From Leishmania infantum JPCM5 (lineage: Eukaryota > Euglenozoa > Kinetoplastea > Trypanosomatida > Trypanosomatidae), in assembly GCF_000002875.2 (NCBI RefSeq), contig NC_009389.2, positions 100,001 to 164,000 on the forward strand: DNA of 64,000 bases, given 5' to 3'. Below are positions 43,301 to 52,733 of the stretch, one piece after another (within the stretch, counting starts at the first letter, position 1; each line of letters starts with the position of its first letter). The translations under genes were made by a program, and so were the position numbers. Under the pieces are notes generated by a model. That model saw only the letters and a program-made list of their open reading frames with translations, did no database searches and had not been told where the DNA came from.

Positions 43301-46300
43301 CGAGACCAGAGGGACTTGCTTCAGCAGACGGCGCGGCGTGCGTGGAGGCAGGCAGGTACAGTAGCCCGTTCACGGCGAAGCCATTATCGCCCAAGAAGCC
43401 GGTCCATAGCATCGCCGTCGTCAGCTGACCGAGATCCGCTAGCACGTGCGCCTCCGTATGATTGGCTGTCGCAGTCCATGGCGGCAAGGTGCCGGGGTCG
43501 ACATAGCGCGTGTCGAGAAGTTGGCGTGTCGTGCTGCTCTGGGTGTAGACACGCATCGCGTTCGTCGACGGCGTCGCCGCCGTGGTGGCGTCTGCTTCTT
43601 CACGAACATCCTTGCCTTTCTCGTCGTCCTCGGCGTTGACAGTGACGCGCAGGGTGGGGGCCCACTTCTCCGTGAAGTGCGCAATGCCAACGGAGAGGTA
43701 GTGCAGCCCACCATCAACGGAGAAACAGACAGAGCCGCGAGACTCGAGGGTGTAATGCGGGACACTGTAGGTGTTGCCGCTCGGCAGCGCCGCGACGAGG
43801 GTCTTGCTCAGGCTGTCTGGCAGCGATAGCGATGACGGCTGCTGCTGCTGCTGCTGCTGCCGCCTGGACAAGGGCAGCGGCGAGACGGTGATTCTGTCGG
43901 CGCCAAAGTTCAGCTGCATACCTGCGTAGGAGGACACGTAGGGCGAGATGGCGCTGGCGGGGTCGGGTGACTGCGCGGACCGGTAGCACGGCCGCCCCAC
44001 GTAGAAGCGGGTCAGTGAAAGCAGCGACAGTGCGGACGGACTCAGCTCCAGACGCTGGAGGAGTTCGTCCTCGGGGCTCGACGCGACCGCAACGGCGGTC
44101 TCAGCGTGTGCCGTCGACTTGAGCAGCACCGGTAGCAGCAGATCTTCCCTGGCACCACGGCGCACCACCACCTGCTCGATCAAGTCCGCCTGCATCGCCT
44201 CCGTAGGTGTCCACGCGTGCAACGAGACCCGGCCCACCTGTACTGATATCACGCGGTAGTACACTCCAGAAGCCATGAAGAATGCTGTAGCCGTGCCGCC
44301 GTCGTCCTCCGACACACCGCTGTCAAGCACCGCTGCCGCCGCGACGGCTGCCTCGGGGTCGCGGACGCACACGCGCAACCGCTGCGGCGTCACCGTGTCC
44401 GTGTGGTGCTTCGCCAAGGTCAGCACGTTCGAAACAGAGACGGTCAGCAGCGGAATGCCGTGCGAGTTGTAGCTGCAGCTGGCGGAGAGAAGCACTTGCG
44501 TGCCAGGCGAAAGATACATGTCGGCGTCCCTCATGCCAGAGCCGCCAACGCTACTCGGCGATGCCGTCGCGGCCTCTGTAGAGGAGCCGATGACCTGCCC
44601 TGCCTTGATGAGCGCGGTGAGGTCGACACTGCCGTGACTATTCTCGGGCACGAGCAGGGTGTCTGCTAAAATCTGCGCCAGCAAGTTGCGCTGCGTCGTC
44701 TCCGTGTCGATGCGAAGTCGAGACGGAAGCACCCGCAGAGTGAGGCTTGTCTTGGCGTACGTGGCACCGCCGTCTGTCGAGATGCACGCAGCGATGCCGC
44801 CGGCGCCGCTCGTGGCCTCTTCCGACAACAGAATGTGCGTGCTCGGCACGAGAAAGACGCCGTTGTCGTCCTCTATCGGGAGGGGGTCGGTGTAGAGGCG
44901 CGTGTTTGCCAGCAGTTGCCGGGCGGCAACGCGGTGGTGGTAGTCCGCCATGTCGCTCAAGGTGGTGTTCACCATACCCGCTCCGCCGCCACTGCTGACT
45001 CCACCTCGTGACCTGGAGGATGCCGGTGGTTCCATTGTCTCCTCGCAGCGGGCGCCAAACCGCAGCCGGTGGCCGCGCTCGATACCGTAGCCGTTCAGGT
45101 AGACCACCTGGCTGCTGTCCTGCGCGTAGAGAATGAGTGTCGTGTTGCCGCCGGCGGGCATGCCCGTCCCACGGTCTACCTCGGCGCTTGTTGTGGCTGC
45201 AACGCCCACCTTGTGCGCTGGGAACGGCGCCGTCGTGTTGCTTGCGTCGTCGGCCTTTACGCGGAAGCCGGTCGGCATCGCGTGCGTGTACTGAAGCTGG
45301 AACATCGGTTGCACCGGCTCGCGCCACCGCTCCGGCCCCGTCTCGAGGCACATGATCCACGGCTGCGTCATGCTCGGGATGATAACCGGCACCGCATCAT
45401 CGCCATTGCCGCTTCCGCGCGTGCTCAGCGCATATGGCATTGTCAGAACACCGATATGCAGTACATAGGGCCCGCGCACGACGTCATCCGGCACGGCCTC
45501 CGCGTCGACGAAGCACGGGTCCTCGTCGTTGTCCATCGGTTTCACGAACATGACGCGCCGGTGATCTCCGCACGGCACCAAATCCTCCTCCACGCCCACG
45601 CCGCCGCTGATGCTTTTCGTTGGCGCTGGAAGACACCACAGCGCGAGTGACACCTGCCGGCCAGCTGTGCCGACAACGTTCACCATGCTCTCCTCGCCGG
45701 TGTTCCACTCCAGCGCCACCTTGCTAGGCGGCAGCGCCGTCAGCAGCGCGACATCCTCGCTGCCGTCCGCTGGAAAGTAGTTGTAAGCCGTTGGGCGGCG
45801 CACGTGCGTCTCCACGACAAGCGAGATGGCCGGGGCGACGCGCCAGTCGAGGTGGCTCTGTGGCTGGAAGCACAGCACATACGTCGCCGGGGCCGCCAGG
45901 GAGCGGATGAGGCTCTGGGAGAGGACGATGTAGTGTGCACTCGCGGTAAGGCTACCCTCGCTGTCCCTGTTGTCGTCTTTGCCGCCGAAGAGAGAAAACC
46001 ATGTGAAGGCGTCCTGCACGCGAATGTCAGGCAGCTCCGCGCCGCCACTGCTCTTCGTCGCCACCATCGGCTGGCTGCACTGCAAGGCCGAGGTGTGGAA
46101 GCGCACGAGGCTGCGGTTCGTCAGCAGCGAGCCCGAGATGGGCAGCGCCCACTCCTGGCCCTGTTCCACTGTGACGCTGGTCGTGTGGTTCAGCGTGGAG
46201 ACGCCGTAGACCGCGTTGGCCAGCCGCACCTGCAGCCCGTGCAGTGAGAAGAACTGCAGTGCCGCCTCGATGCCCTCGTCAGCGGAGTCCAACGTCGGGT

Positions 46301-49300
46301 ATAGTGTGCTGGCACACAGCTGGTAGATGCCGGGCACCGTGAGCCAGCGCGGCAGCAACACCGCCGAGCCGTTGACAGCGGAGGAGGAGGCGCTGCCGAA
46401 GGAGTGCAAGCCTTGGTGCACGTAGCTGTTCTTCAAGGCGTAGCAGGAGAGGTCTTGCGGGGCGAGGAACATGTAGAGTGGGCTGCCGATGGCTTGGACG
46501 ACATCGACGATGGGCCCGGCCAGCTTCATTGAAAACCACTGCCCGCCGGTGGCGTGTTGCATTGGCAACGCCAGCACGGTGGAGATGTGGTTCTGGTGCA
46601 CGGGGCTATCCTCGACCACGAAGCCGTCGGTAGCCGGGATGACCAGGCGGTACGGTAGGCCCGTCGAGACGTACGGCGAGACTGCCACGTCTTCGCTCGT
46701 TTCCCCGATGCGCACGCACCACTGGAAGCGATCCACGTACGTGCCGCTGCTGACGTTCACGTCGGCGCCGACGCGAGCCGTCTCCGCCTGCCGCAGCGAG
46801 ATGAACCAGCTCGAATAGGACGTCTGCGGATCGACGTAGCGCGTGGACTCGGCGTAGAGCGGACTCGTCACGTTGCCGCTTTCCACCGCGATCCGCACTG
46901 TGGTGGTTGTGCTGGACGGCAAGCCTGATAGCTGCACCGGCGTCCGCCACAGATGGCTGGAGGCGTTGCCGCAGTCGACGGCAGGCATGAGCCACGCATT
47001 CGGGCCGTCAAGGCCAAAGCCCTCCACAATGAGGTCCATGGTGCCCGCGTACACCACCGTGGCGACCGACGACGGCGGCAAGGGGGAGCTGCTGCTGTTG
47101 TACGGCGGCATGTGCGCCGTCGCGCGTGCCAGCAGCGGCGCGTCGCTCGGCAAGTTGCGGATCGCCGTCACACGCGGTGGCTCAACGACAAGCTGGAAGT
47201 TTGTCGGAAATACAAGCGTTGCCGTCCCAGGGGCGTACAGGCAAACGTTCAGCGGCTTTCGTGCCGCGTCTGCCGTCGCCGTGCTGGCGCCGAAGAGGCG
47301 CTGCGCCGCCGACTTGCTCAGGAGGTCGCTGTGCTTCAAGACGACAAACACGCGTGGCTGATACGCACTGCCGGACTCGCTGCCGCCATCGCCCTGCACG
47401 TCGTTGACGGCCTCCATGGGGGCCCAGTAGCTGCGCGGCAGGTCGTACAGTGACACCACCGAGATGTTCAGGGCGCTCTGCTCCTTGACAAGGTTGTCGT
47501 GTCTGCCGGTGCTGCTGATCGGCACGCCGTGGCACAGCTGCAAGGAGAGGAACATCGTCATGTCAGGGCGGATGCCGTAGCCGGTGAGGGGCAGCACCAC
47601 GTCGCGGGCGCCCTCGGCGAGGCGGATGAGAGTTGCCCCAGTGGACGGAGGCGCCGCGGGGTTGGGTGGCACCGCTGCTGCCGAGGCGGGGATGGAGCTG
47701 TAGCGGCCCATGTAGAGAAGCTGTATGGGTCGGACGTCCAGCGTGGTGTTGACGAGGGGGGCGAAGAAACGGCGCTGCGGCACCAGCTCGCTGCTGCCGC
47801 CTGTCGTGTTGGTGGCGAACGGCAGCGGCACGGAGAGGCAGAGCTGCATGCGGCGTAACGAGTGCTGCGTGAAGAAGCCAAGTGGTACGACCATGCCCAC
47901 CCGCGCCGCCTCGCGGCCCTCGCAGTCGGCATCGCCGTCGGCGCTGCTGTTGCCGCCCGCTGCACGAGTGTGTCGACAGCTCTCTGGCGTCAGCAGCCCG
48001 AGCGCGCGCTGCGCGTAGAAGAGCTTCGCGTTGGAGCACTGCGCCGCCGTGTCGTCCGCCGTGCCGCTGCTCGGCAACACGACCGAGAAGGCCACTTGAG
48101 CGCTGTCCAGCGTCGTCGTGGACCAAAGCCGCACATCGAGGCCGTGCAACCACAGCATGCCGGCAAAGCCTGTGTTCACGCTCAGGTGCGTCGTCGACGC
48201 ATCCGCTGCCTCGGCCGCCGCGACGGCTTCGCTGCTGAAGGAGACGCTGGAGTCTATGAGGAAGCGGTCGACGCGCTGGCGGTGCACCGTGATCCTCAGC
48301 GTTGGCTGGCGCACGGGAAGGAAGGGGCTGAGCGCGCCGTAGGAGATGCACACGTACCATGTCTGTCGCGTGGCGGCGGGGCCGTCGGTGCGAGTCGGGT
48401 GATGGCCCCAGAGGCCTGTGTGGTTCAGGTTCAGCTGCATGTACGCCACCGTCGCGGTGGCGGCTGCGGTACCGCTTCCCTCCACGGTCATGGTGACAGT
48501 GCTTAGCGGCACCATCGTGTCGAGGTGCCGCGGCCACGTCGCCGCCGCCCTCGTCGGGTCGTCGAGCGGCAGTGGTTGGTGGCGGTTGCAGTCTTTGGGG
48601 TTTTGCGAGAGAAGCGCCAGCATGCCGCGCTCGGCGTTGTGGCCGTCAAGGAGGATGATCGGGGAGCTGTACTGAGGGATGTGCAGGTGCACGGTGGATG
48701 GTAAAACGGTCGAGGACGACGACGCCGACATCGGGTCCGTGGAGTCGAAGGGGTGCTGGGTGCGCAGCAGGTAGTGCGCGCTGCGGTTGCGCGCAGCGGC
48801 GGCCGGTACAAGCGTCGCCCAAGGCGACCCTGCAGCCGTGGAGGAGCCGCTGGTGGCGGTGAACCACGCCCGCTGCTGGCGCAGCCGACGCGGCGGCAAC
48901 GCCCACATACCCTTGACGGACACAGGCGGCGGCACAAGGTGTGCCTTGAGCCCTGGGACGGCGGTGTAGGTGCGCACTGCAGCTCCGGCTGGGCTGACAG
49001 ACGTGCGGGCAGCGAGGCGCTCTGCAATGGAGAGAGAGAACGTTGTGGAGGCGCCACTGCTGTTGCTGCTGATGCCGGCGTTGACAGAGGCCCCCCACAG
49101 CGCCAGGAGGCGTCGCGAGGCCGCGCCGATTTTTGCGACGTCGGATGTCAGCGTCAATGGCGGCTTGTGCACCGAAACGCACACGTAGTACTCCGCTGGA
49201 TGCTGGGACTGAGCCAGGACGCTGGACACCTCGGAAGAGTTATAGATGGGGTCGAGCGAGGCAAGACGCGCGGCATGGACGCTAGCGTGCTGGTAGCTGA

Positions 49301-52300
49301 AGACGCTGTACTTCAGGGACGCGTTGCCGCGCCCACGCCCGTCGGCGGCGCGCAGCGGCGAAGAGGACTGCGTGTAGCGCCCACTAGAGACGTGCCGAAC
49401 CTCGATCTCCGAGTCCAGGAGCTGGAACGGCACCTGCTCTCCCATGCAGTCGGCTGAGGAGGACAGTCGCATGTGGCTTACAACGGTGTCAACCTCGGGC
49501 GACAGCACCGTCGTGACTGTGCCGGCGGCAGAGGCGCCGCCGCTCCGACGAAGCACCAACTGCACGGTGCCCGTCGCATGCTCGGCGATCGCAATGTCAC
49601 GCTGCAGAGCACAGGCCGACGCTGCCGCGGATGGCGAGGTGGTTGCAACTTCGATGGCGGTCCCGCAGAACAGTGGCGGCAGCCAGGCGGCGGTGCTGTT
49701 GGCCCCCGGCGAGCGCGACGGTGTGCTGATAAAGCCGTCCACTGTCACCTCTGTCACCTCGTACGTGATGGCCGTTGGCACGTAGTTACGCCCGTCTTGG
49801 GAGACGCACACGTAGCCGACCTCGCTGTGGTTGGTGTGTCGCACCGTAATCACGTTCGCGCGGACGCGTGCGATGCGAGGCTGATCTTTTTGGCCGTCAC
49901 ACGGAGCAACGGGCGAGCTCTCACCGGTGATGGCGATCGAGAGGAGATCGTCGACGGACATGCCGGGGGCTGTCTGCACTGGTGGCACGATCACCGTCCC
50001 ATCCACCGCGCGCCGCGGGGCTGGGTAGGTGTAGTAGGCGGAGAGCGGGGCGAAGAAGAAGTGCAGGCCGCGCACGCTGGCGACGGGCGGGATGGTCGCG
50101 TTGGGGCCCTGAAGGGTGTAAATACCGGTGCTGCCTGCCGCCACCACCACGTGCACGGCGCCGGAGAGGGCCTGTACGCGCTGGCCGAGCGGCGACCACG
50201 GGGAGCTGCTGTCGCTGTCCGAGGGCCAGTCGGGACCACTCGTCGGAATCGGCGGCTGCGCCGTCGCCTCCGGGATGAGATCCTGCTTCGGGTCGATGTC
50301 GGAGGCGCGGTACTGGCACGTATAGGCCAGTACTCGCACCGCCTCGTTTGCTGGCATGCTGGCCGAGCTGCTACTGCAAGGGATGTAGTACCACAACCCA
50401 CCGACGTCCACCGCGACGCAGCCCTTGACACTGGCCGGCTCTCCGGCGGCCCACAAGCGGTCGGCGAGGAGCGGGTCTAGTTCACGCACGCCGCTGAGGT
50501 AGAAACCTCCAGCGCCGTGGTCAATGAAGGAGACGCCAGCAAGGCTGACGGGGAGAGGCGACGAGGTGGAGTCGATGCTGCCGCTGCTGCCGCCTTCCGG
50601 CACCACTACGGCGTTCCTCAGGTTCTTCAAGTAGAGACCCAGCAGGGAGCCGACGTAGTCGCTCTCGGCAATGCTCTGCATCGCTACTGCGCGCACGCGG
50701 CCGACCTTGGTGACCACCACTTGTCCACGCAGAACCTGTTCGCAGTGCTCCTCCATGGTCGCCGCCGTGACGGCCGAGCCCCCCTCGGCCTCCGTCGACG
50801 CGGACGGGAAGACGCGATAACAGCTGTTCGTCAGGGCCAGGTGCGACCACCCGCTGAGGCAGTGCTCCGACGGGCTTGGCGCCGGCGACGTCGTCGAGGA
50901 CGGGTTTGGCATCGGCGTCGGCGGCACACTTGGGAAGATGGAGCCGTCGTTCAGGTAGGAGCACAGGAAAGGCTGGGTGGAGCGCGGGTCCAGGCCGACC
51001 CACATGCCAGCAGCCGATACTGGAGAAGGGAACGACGTGGATGCGTTGCCGCAGTCGCATTCGGTCGGCGGCGGAGGCGTGATGCCGACCACACCGTAGC
51101 TCAGCGCTGGCTCTCCCTCGCCCCAGTTGGAGTAGTACAGATTGGTGCTCGTCGGCCACGCCGGACTGGACGGGCTTGCCGCCGCGTACTCGGACGCGCT
51201 AAACAGGTACTGGTCGGCGTACCAGCTGCCGATGAGGCCGGCGCTGCTGCTGTCGCGCATGAAGCTGCCACCAAGGAACACCGTTCGCGCGCTGTCTGTG
51301 ACGCCGCTCATGGTCACCACCGAGGCCGCGTGGGCAGGTGCTTCGGCCATGTTGCTGCCATCGCACGTGCACGGAGTCGGCGGCGCCGCCATCGCGCTTA
51401 GCAGCGCGGACACGACCCATGCGTTCTCCTGCTGCGACATAACGCTTGCCAGCGACCCTTTCGGATTCACCGCAGCGCAGTACTCTCGAGCGCCTTCGAA
51501 GTTTTTGCCGAGGCGGCCGCCCACTTCGCTGGCGTTAGCGAACAGGCGGTAGCACACGGCGTTCACAGCACCGTCACTTGTGTCGACAGAGGCCGGCAGC
51601 GCCGTCCAACCGCTCAGGCACGGGGGCGCGGGCTGCGGCGTCGCTGGTCTCTTGGCGTGGCCGCAACCTCGCTGGGGAACGCCGGAGTTCGACCCACCTT
51701 CACTACTGCTGTCGGAGCTGCCCGAGGAGGAGGTGCCGTGCGCGTTGCCGCTGCTAGAGGACGCGGTGGCAGGCGGGATGACGGTGAAGTCCGCCTTGAA
51801 GGCGCACGCGAATGCGTGCGCCGACGCTGCAGACGTCAGCAACGTCCACTGTCCACTCGCGCGCATCGCGATCAAACCTGAGTGCCTTTGCCAGTCCACA
51901 TCAGCGGCGAAGTTCGTGTACGCCGCGCTGCCTGCGGAGACCTCTGCTGCCGACGCTGCCTCCACCGCTGTCGTCTGCGCGAGCTGTTGCGGGAGGCCTC
52001 CTCGTGTGTGTGCTGCGCGCGAGCTGTTCAACCAACTAGGGCTCTGCATCTCCAGCAGCTCAGCGCGGGTTGGCATCTGCTGTCGCTGATGTAGCGCGTT
52101 ACCACCGTTGCTGCTCACGTCGGCGTACCAGTGCACCACGCCGTAGCCGGCTGCGCCGCCGAGCACGACGACGCCATCGTCTTCCGCTCCAGCGTTGTAA
52201 GCGTCCGAAAACAGACTTCTAAAGAACGCGTTCTCCGCTGCGGAGCGCACGGCGACTCCGTGCGGGGAGGCGTAAGTGGCGTACGGCCACGGTGTGATGC

Positions 52301-52733
52301 CATCTGTGCTGAGAGGGGCGTCGCTGCCGCTCGAGAAGAGCGAGGTGCAGAGGGACTCGGCGGATGAGGCAGGCACGGGCGTCCTGATGAATACACGAGC
52401 GCACAGGTGCGCCTCCGCAGCGCTGTCGGTGGTGGGGATGGCCATCGGCGGAGAATAAAGGGACCAGCCGTACGGGCATGACGCGACGGTGGCCGCATTG
52501 AATCCGCCGTCGGCGCGGGCCGGCTGAAAGACGCCCGGGGCGAGTGCCGCGACGACAACGAGAAGCGCAACAGGGAGGACGGTCCATCGCGCCAGCGCAC
52601 GGGATGTAGACGGCGATGGCGGCTCCCCAGCACGGACCGTTGTGAAGGAGCCGAACGCAGGCGTGTGCCGCGCCGCGGTGCTACATGCATTGCTCATTCC
52701 TTTTCCTGAAAATCTGCGCTGCTTCGCTTCCAT
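40335..52733 (-). CDS. Giant surface protein with C-type-lectin-like domains and many repeat modules
   Basis: 4,132 residues from the ATG at 52733 (a second in-frame ATG is 12 codons on). Residues about 50-68 form a signal or signal-anchor segment, followed by a likely cleavage site after ARA-74. Three C-type-lectin-like domains follow, at about 86-313, 371-592 and 622-808. Each opens with C-x-x-G-W; the second has the best match (SNWGEGEP, then FLCSY). From about 850 to 3,760 the protein is a chain of diverged beta-rich modules. About 15 times a line of the type hydrophobic-x-hydrophobic-Cys-hydrophobic-Ser recurs, several times with DGG. A helical region precedes one membrane span at about 4091-4112 and a 20-residue cytoplasmic tail. 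N-glycosylation sequons are abundant. It is probably a very long type I cell-surface or flagellar adhesin-like protein. Its ligand is unknown. Confidence 0.85.
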   Translation of the reverse strand: MEAKQRRFSGKGMSNACSTAARHTPAFGSFTTVRAGEPPSPSTSRALARWTVLPVALLVVVAALAPGVFQPARADGGFNAATVASCPYGWSLYSPPMAIPTTDSAAEAHLCARVFIRTPVPASSAESLCTSLFSSGSDAPLSTDGITPWPYATYASPHGVAVRSAAENAFFRSLFSDAYNAGAEDDGVVVLGGAAGYGVVHWYADVSSNGGNALHQRQQMPTRAELLEMQSPSWLNSSRAAHTRGGLPQQLAQTTAVEAASAAEVSAGSAAYTNFAADVDWQRHSGLIAMRASGQWTLLTSAASAHAFACAFKADFTVIPPATASSSSGNAHGTSSSGSSDSSSEGGSNSGVPQRGCGHAKRPATPQPAPPCLSGWTALPASVDTSDGAVNAVCYRLFANASEVGGRLGKNFEGAREYCAAVNPKGSLASVMSQQENAWVVSALLSAMAAPPTPCTCDGSNMAEAPAHAASVVTMSGVTDSARTVFLGGSFMRDSSSAGLIGSWYADQYLFSASEYAAASPSSPAWPTSTNLYYSNWGEGEPALSYGVVGITPPPPTECDCGNASTSFPSPVSAAGMWVGLDPRSTQPFLCSYLNDGSIFPSVPPTPMPNPSSTTSPAPSPSEHCLSGWSHLALTNSCYRVFPSASTEAEGGSAVTAATMEEHCEQVLRGQVVVTKVGRVRAVAMQSIAESDYVGSLLGLYLKNLRNAVVVPEGGSSGSIDSTSSPLPVSLAGVSFIDHGAGGFYLSGVRELDPLLADRLWAAGEPASVKGCVAVDVGGLWYYIPCSSSSASMPANEAVRVLAYTCQYRASDIDPKQDLIPEATAQPPIPTSGPDWPSDSDSSSPWSPLGQRVQALSGAVHVVVAAGSTGIYTLQGPNATIPPVASVRGLHFFFAPLSAYYTYPAPRRAVDGTVIVPPVQTAPGMSVDDLLSIAITGESSPVAPCDGQKDQPRIARVRANVITVRHTNHSEVGYVCVSQDGRNYVPTAITYEVTEVTVDGFISTPSRSPGANSTAAWLPPLFCGTAIEVATTSPSAAASACALQRDIAIAEHATGTVQLVLRRSGGASAAGTVTTVLSPEVDTVVSHMRLSSSADCMGEQVPFQLLDSEIEVRHVSSGRYTQSSSPLRAADGRGRGNASLKYSVFSYQHASVHAARLASLDPIYNSSEVSSVLAQSQHPAEYYVCVSVHKPPLTLTSDVAKIGAASRRLLALWGASVNAGISSNSSGASTTFSLSIAERLAARTSVSPAGAAVRTYTAVPGLKAHLVPPPVSVKGMWALPPRRLRQQRAWFTATSGSSTAAGSPWATLVPAAAARNRSAHYLLRTQHPFDSTDPMSASSSSTVLPSTVHLHIPQYSSPIILLDGHNAERGMLALLSQNPKDCNRHQPLPLDDPTRAAATWPRHLDTMVPLSTVTMTVEGSGTAAATATVAYMQLNLNHTGLWGHHPTRTDGPAATRQTWYVCISYGALSPFLPVRQPTLRITVHRQRVDRFLIDSSVSFSSEAVAAAEAADASTTHLSVNTGFAGMLWLHGLDVRLWSTTTLDSAQVAFSVVLPSSGTADDTAAQCSNAKLFYAQRALGLLTPESCRHTRAAGGNSSADGDADCEGREAARVGMVVPLGFFTQHSLRRMQLCLSVPLPFATNTTGGSSELVPQRRFFAPLVNTTLDVRPIQLLYMGRYSSIPASAAAVPPNPAAPPSTGATLIRLAEGARDVVLPLTGYGIRPDMTMFLSLQLCHGVPISSTGRHDNLVKEQSALNISVVSLYDLPRSYWAPMEAVNDVQGDGGSESGSAYQPRVFVVLKHSDLLSKSAAQRLFGASTATADAARKPLNVCLYAPGTATLVFPTNFQLVVEPPRVTAIRNLPSDAPLLARATAHMPPYNSSSSPLPPSSVATVVYAGTMDLIVEGFGLDGPNAWLMPAVDCGNASSHLWRTPVQLSGLPSSTTTTVRIAVESGNVTSPLYAESTRYVDPQTSYSSWFISLRQAETARVGADVNVSSGTYVDRFQWCVRIGETSEDVAVSPYVSTGLPYRLVIPATDGFVVEDSPVHQNHISTVLALPMQHATGGQWFSMKLAGPIVDVVQAIGSPLYMFLAPQDLSCYALKNSYVHQGLHSFGSASSSAVNGSAVLLPRWLTVPGIYQLCASTLYPTLDSADEGIEAALQFFSLHGLQVRLANAVYGVSTLNHTTSVTVEQGQEWALPISGSLLTNRSLVRFHTSALQCSQPMVATKSSGGAELPDIRVQDAFTWFSLFGGKDDNRDSEGSLTASAHYIVLSQSLIRSLAAPATYVLCFQPQSHLDWRVAPAISLVVETHVRRPTAYNYFPADGSEDVALLTALPPSKVALEWNTGEESMVNVVGTAGRQVSLALWCLPAPTKSISGGVGVEEDLVPCGDHRRVMFVKPMDNDEDPCFVDAEAVPDDVVRGPYVLHIGVLTMPYALSTRGSGNGDDAVPVIIPSMTQPWIMCLETGPERWREPVQPMFQLQYTHAMPTGFRVKADDASNTTAPFPAHKVGVAATTSAEVDRGTGMPAGGNTTLILYAQDSSQVVYLNGYGIERGHRLRFGARCEETMEPPASSRSRGGVSSGGGAGMVNTTLSDMADYHHRVAARQLLANTRLYTDPLPIEDDNGVFLVPSTHILLSEEATSGAGGIAACISTDGGATYAKTSLTLRVLPSRLRIDTETTQRNLLAQILADTLLVPENSHGSVDLTALIKAGQVIGSSTEAATASPSSVGGSGMRDADMYLSPGTQVLLSASCSYNSHGIPLLTVSVSNVLTLAKHHTDTVTPQRLRVCVRDPEAAVAAAAVLDSGVSEDDGGTATAFFMASGVYYRVISVQVGRVSLHAWTPTEAMQADLIEQVVVRRGAREDLLLPVLLKSTAHAETAVAVASSPEDELLQRLELSPSALSLLSLTRFYVGRPCYRSAQSPDPASAISPYVSSYAGMQLNFGADRITVSPLPLSRRQQQQQQQPSSLSLPDSLSKTLVAALPSGNTYSVPHYTLESRGSVCFSVDGGLHYLSVGIAHFTEKWAPTLRVTVNAEDDEKGKDVREEADATTAATPSTNAMRVYTQSSTTRQLLDTRYVDPGTLPPWTATANHTEAHVLADLGQLTTAMLWTGFLGDNGFAVNGLLYLPASTHAAPSAEASPSGLVPSGGPQPQPLLFSLDNRLQNISTNMTVTVAPWSLTCYGDAQQREFYVHPLDVGLLVTTAPGRCSAGMRDGVRVRVVPLSMAECNDTVAVDTFYLFDLATVQPAAWGATAAAGEAASSPARAMQLPIGLRYTPVGLYALCLRQDLPYVSSLLSDNNARAPGDLVTATYTATPLRLRVARNWTVVSVSSATVSNSSDNVVAIAQSSYAELPVTGTAVRVRGMPVLFAFAPPSAQMVMRRGGSGPWTWSGGCAAVPEAWDPVTGMPLVSASASSASGPDGLLLTAPWRNAQGGVLRVDAAYVSRVEWDTAAVVPAAATNGNSTTASPRYADRLRSYALCYSVDGGLSFQAAGTAGQTSPRTLAAVVVPPTITSLSCNRTTAADPTQRPLGWSADNATATTVRVQYLYSSPGADASITSSPQVVTYAARPPTYTYAWTSAFVGNGMGAASGRRLPTVTTTAADVSTVAAAVALVRTSRYGARCDGAAAVSANFTQFYGATVFGADAWNVSAVNASSPLAMPIFLINLQHGGVWSTADTAAVVAWRGAQTAKRVAQFERMNPALSQETWVNQTAALWARYKDVPGAPLNGQSILGWATDAATAASRSNGESIVVCLSIDGAHFYSADVARAAALSSEAQAQQQVVIATASASSSSSSSTTTTTVTHLSPWPLYLRSTVGPSISNASANTTMASVTTQLLWMREISMVMELLARPNTNAATATAAAASGSPYLGYTSASLALFQEAMAAALGVEPSVVAVQLHMSGFVALPKAAASLHAVESVVVAAVQARHRAAAILGGLQRASTALMDNATADPQPVLLPTYALVLSIIADAVAYDAAVNTSTLSAAPDLLYRGVQLLRDNVSGPALLATLARGRDAVATASLSSLTVNFTLRNGIDLHAANATMSAALPWSPAQEVAWRRLFLSIPHATLTPGPVLDDKDNDSTSKVRWWTIPLLLVLPGVMVYGTYYVYKKYLQPANEPTKAPVVENRQ

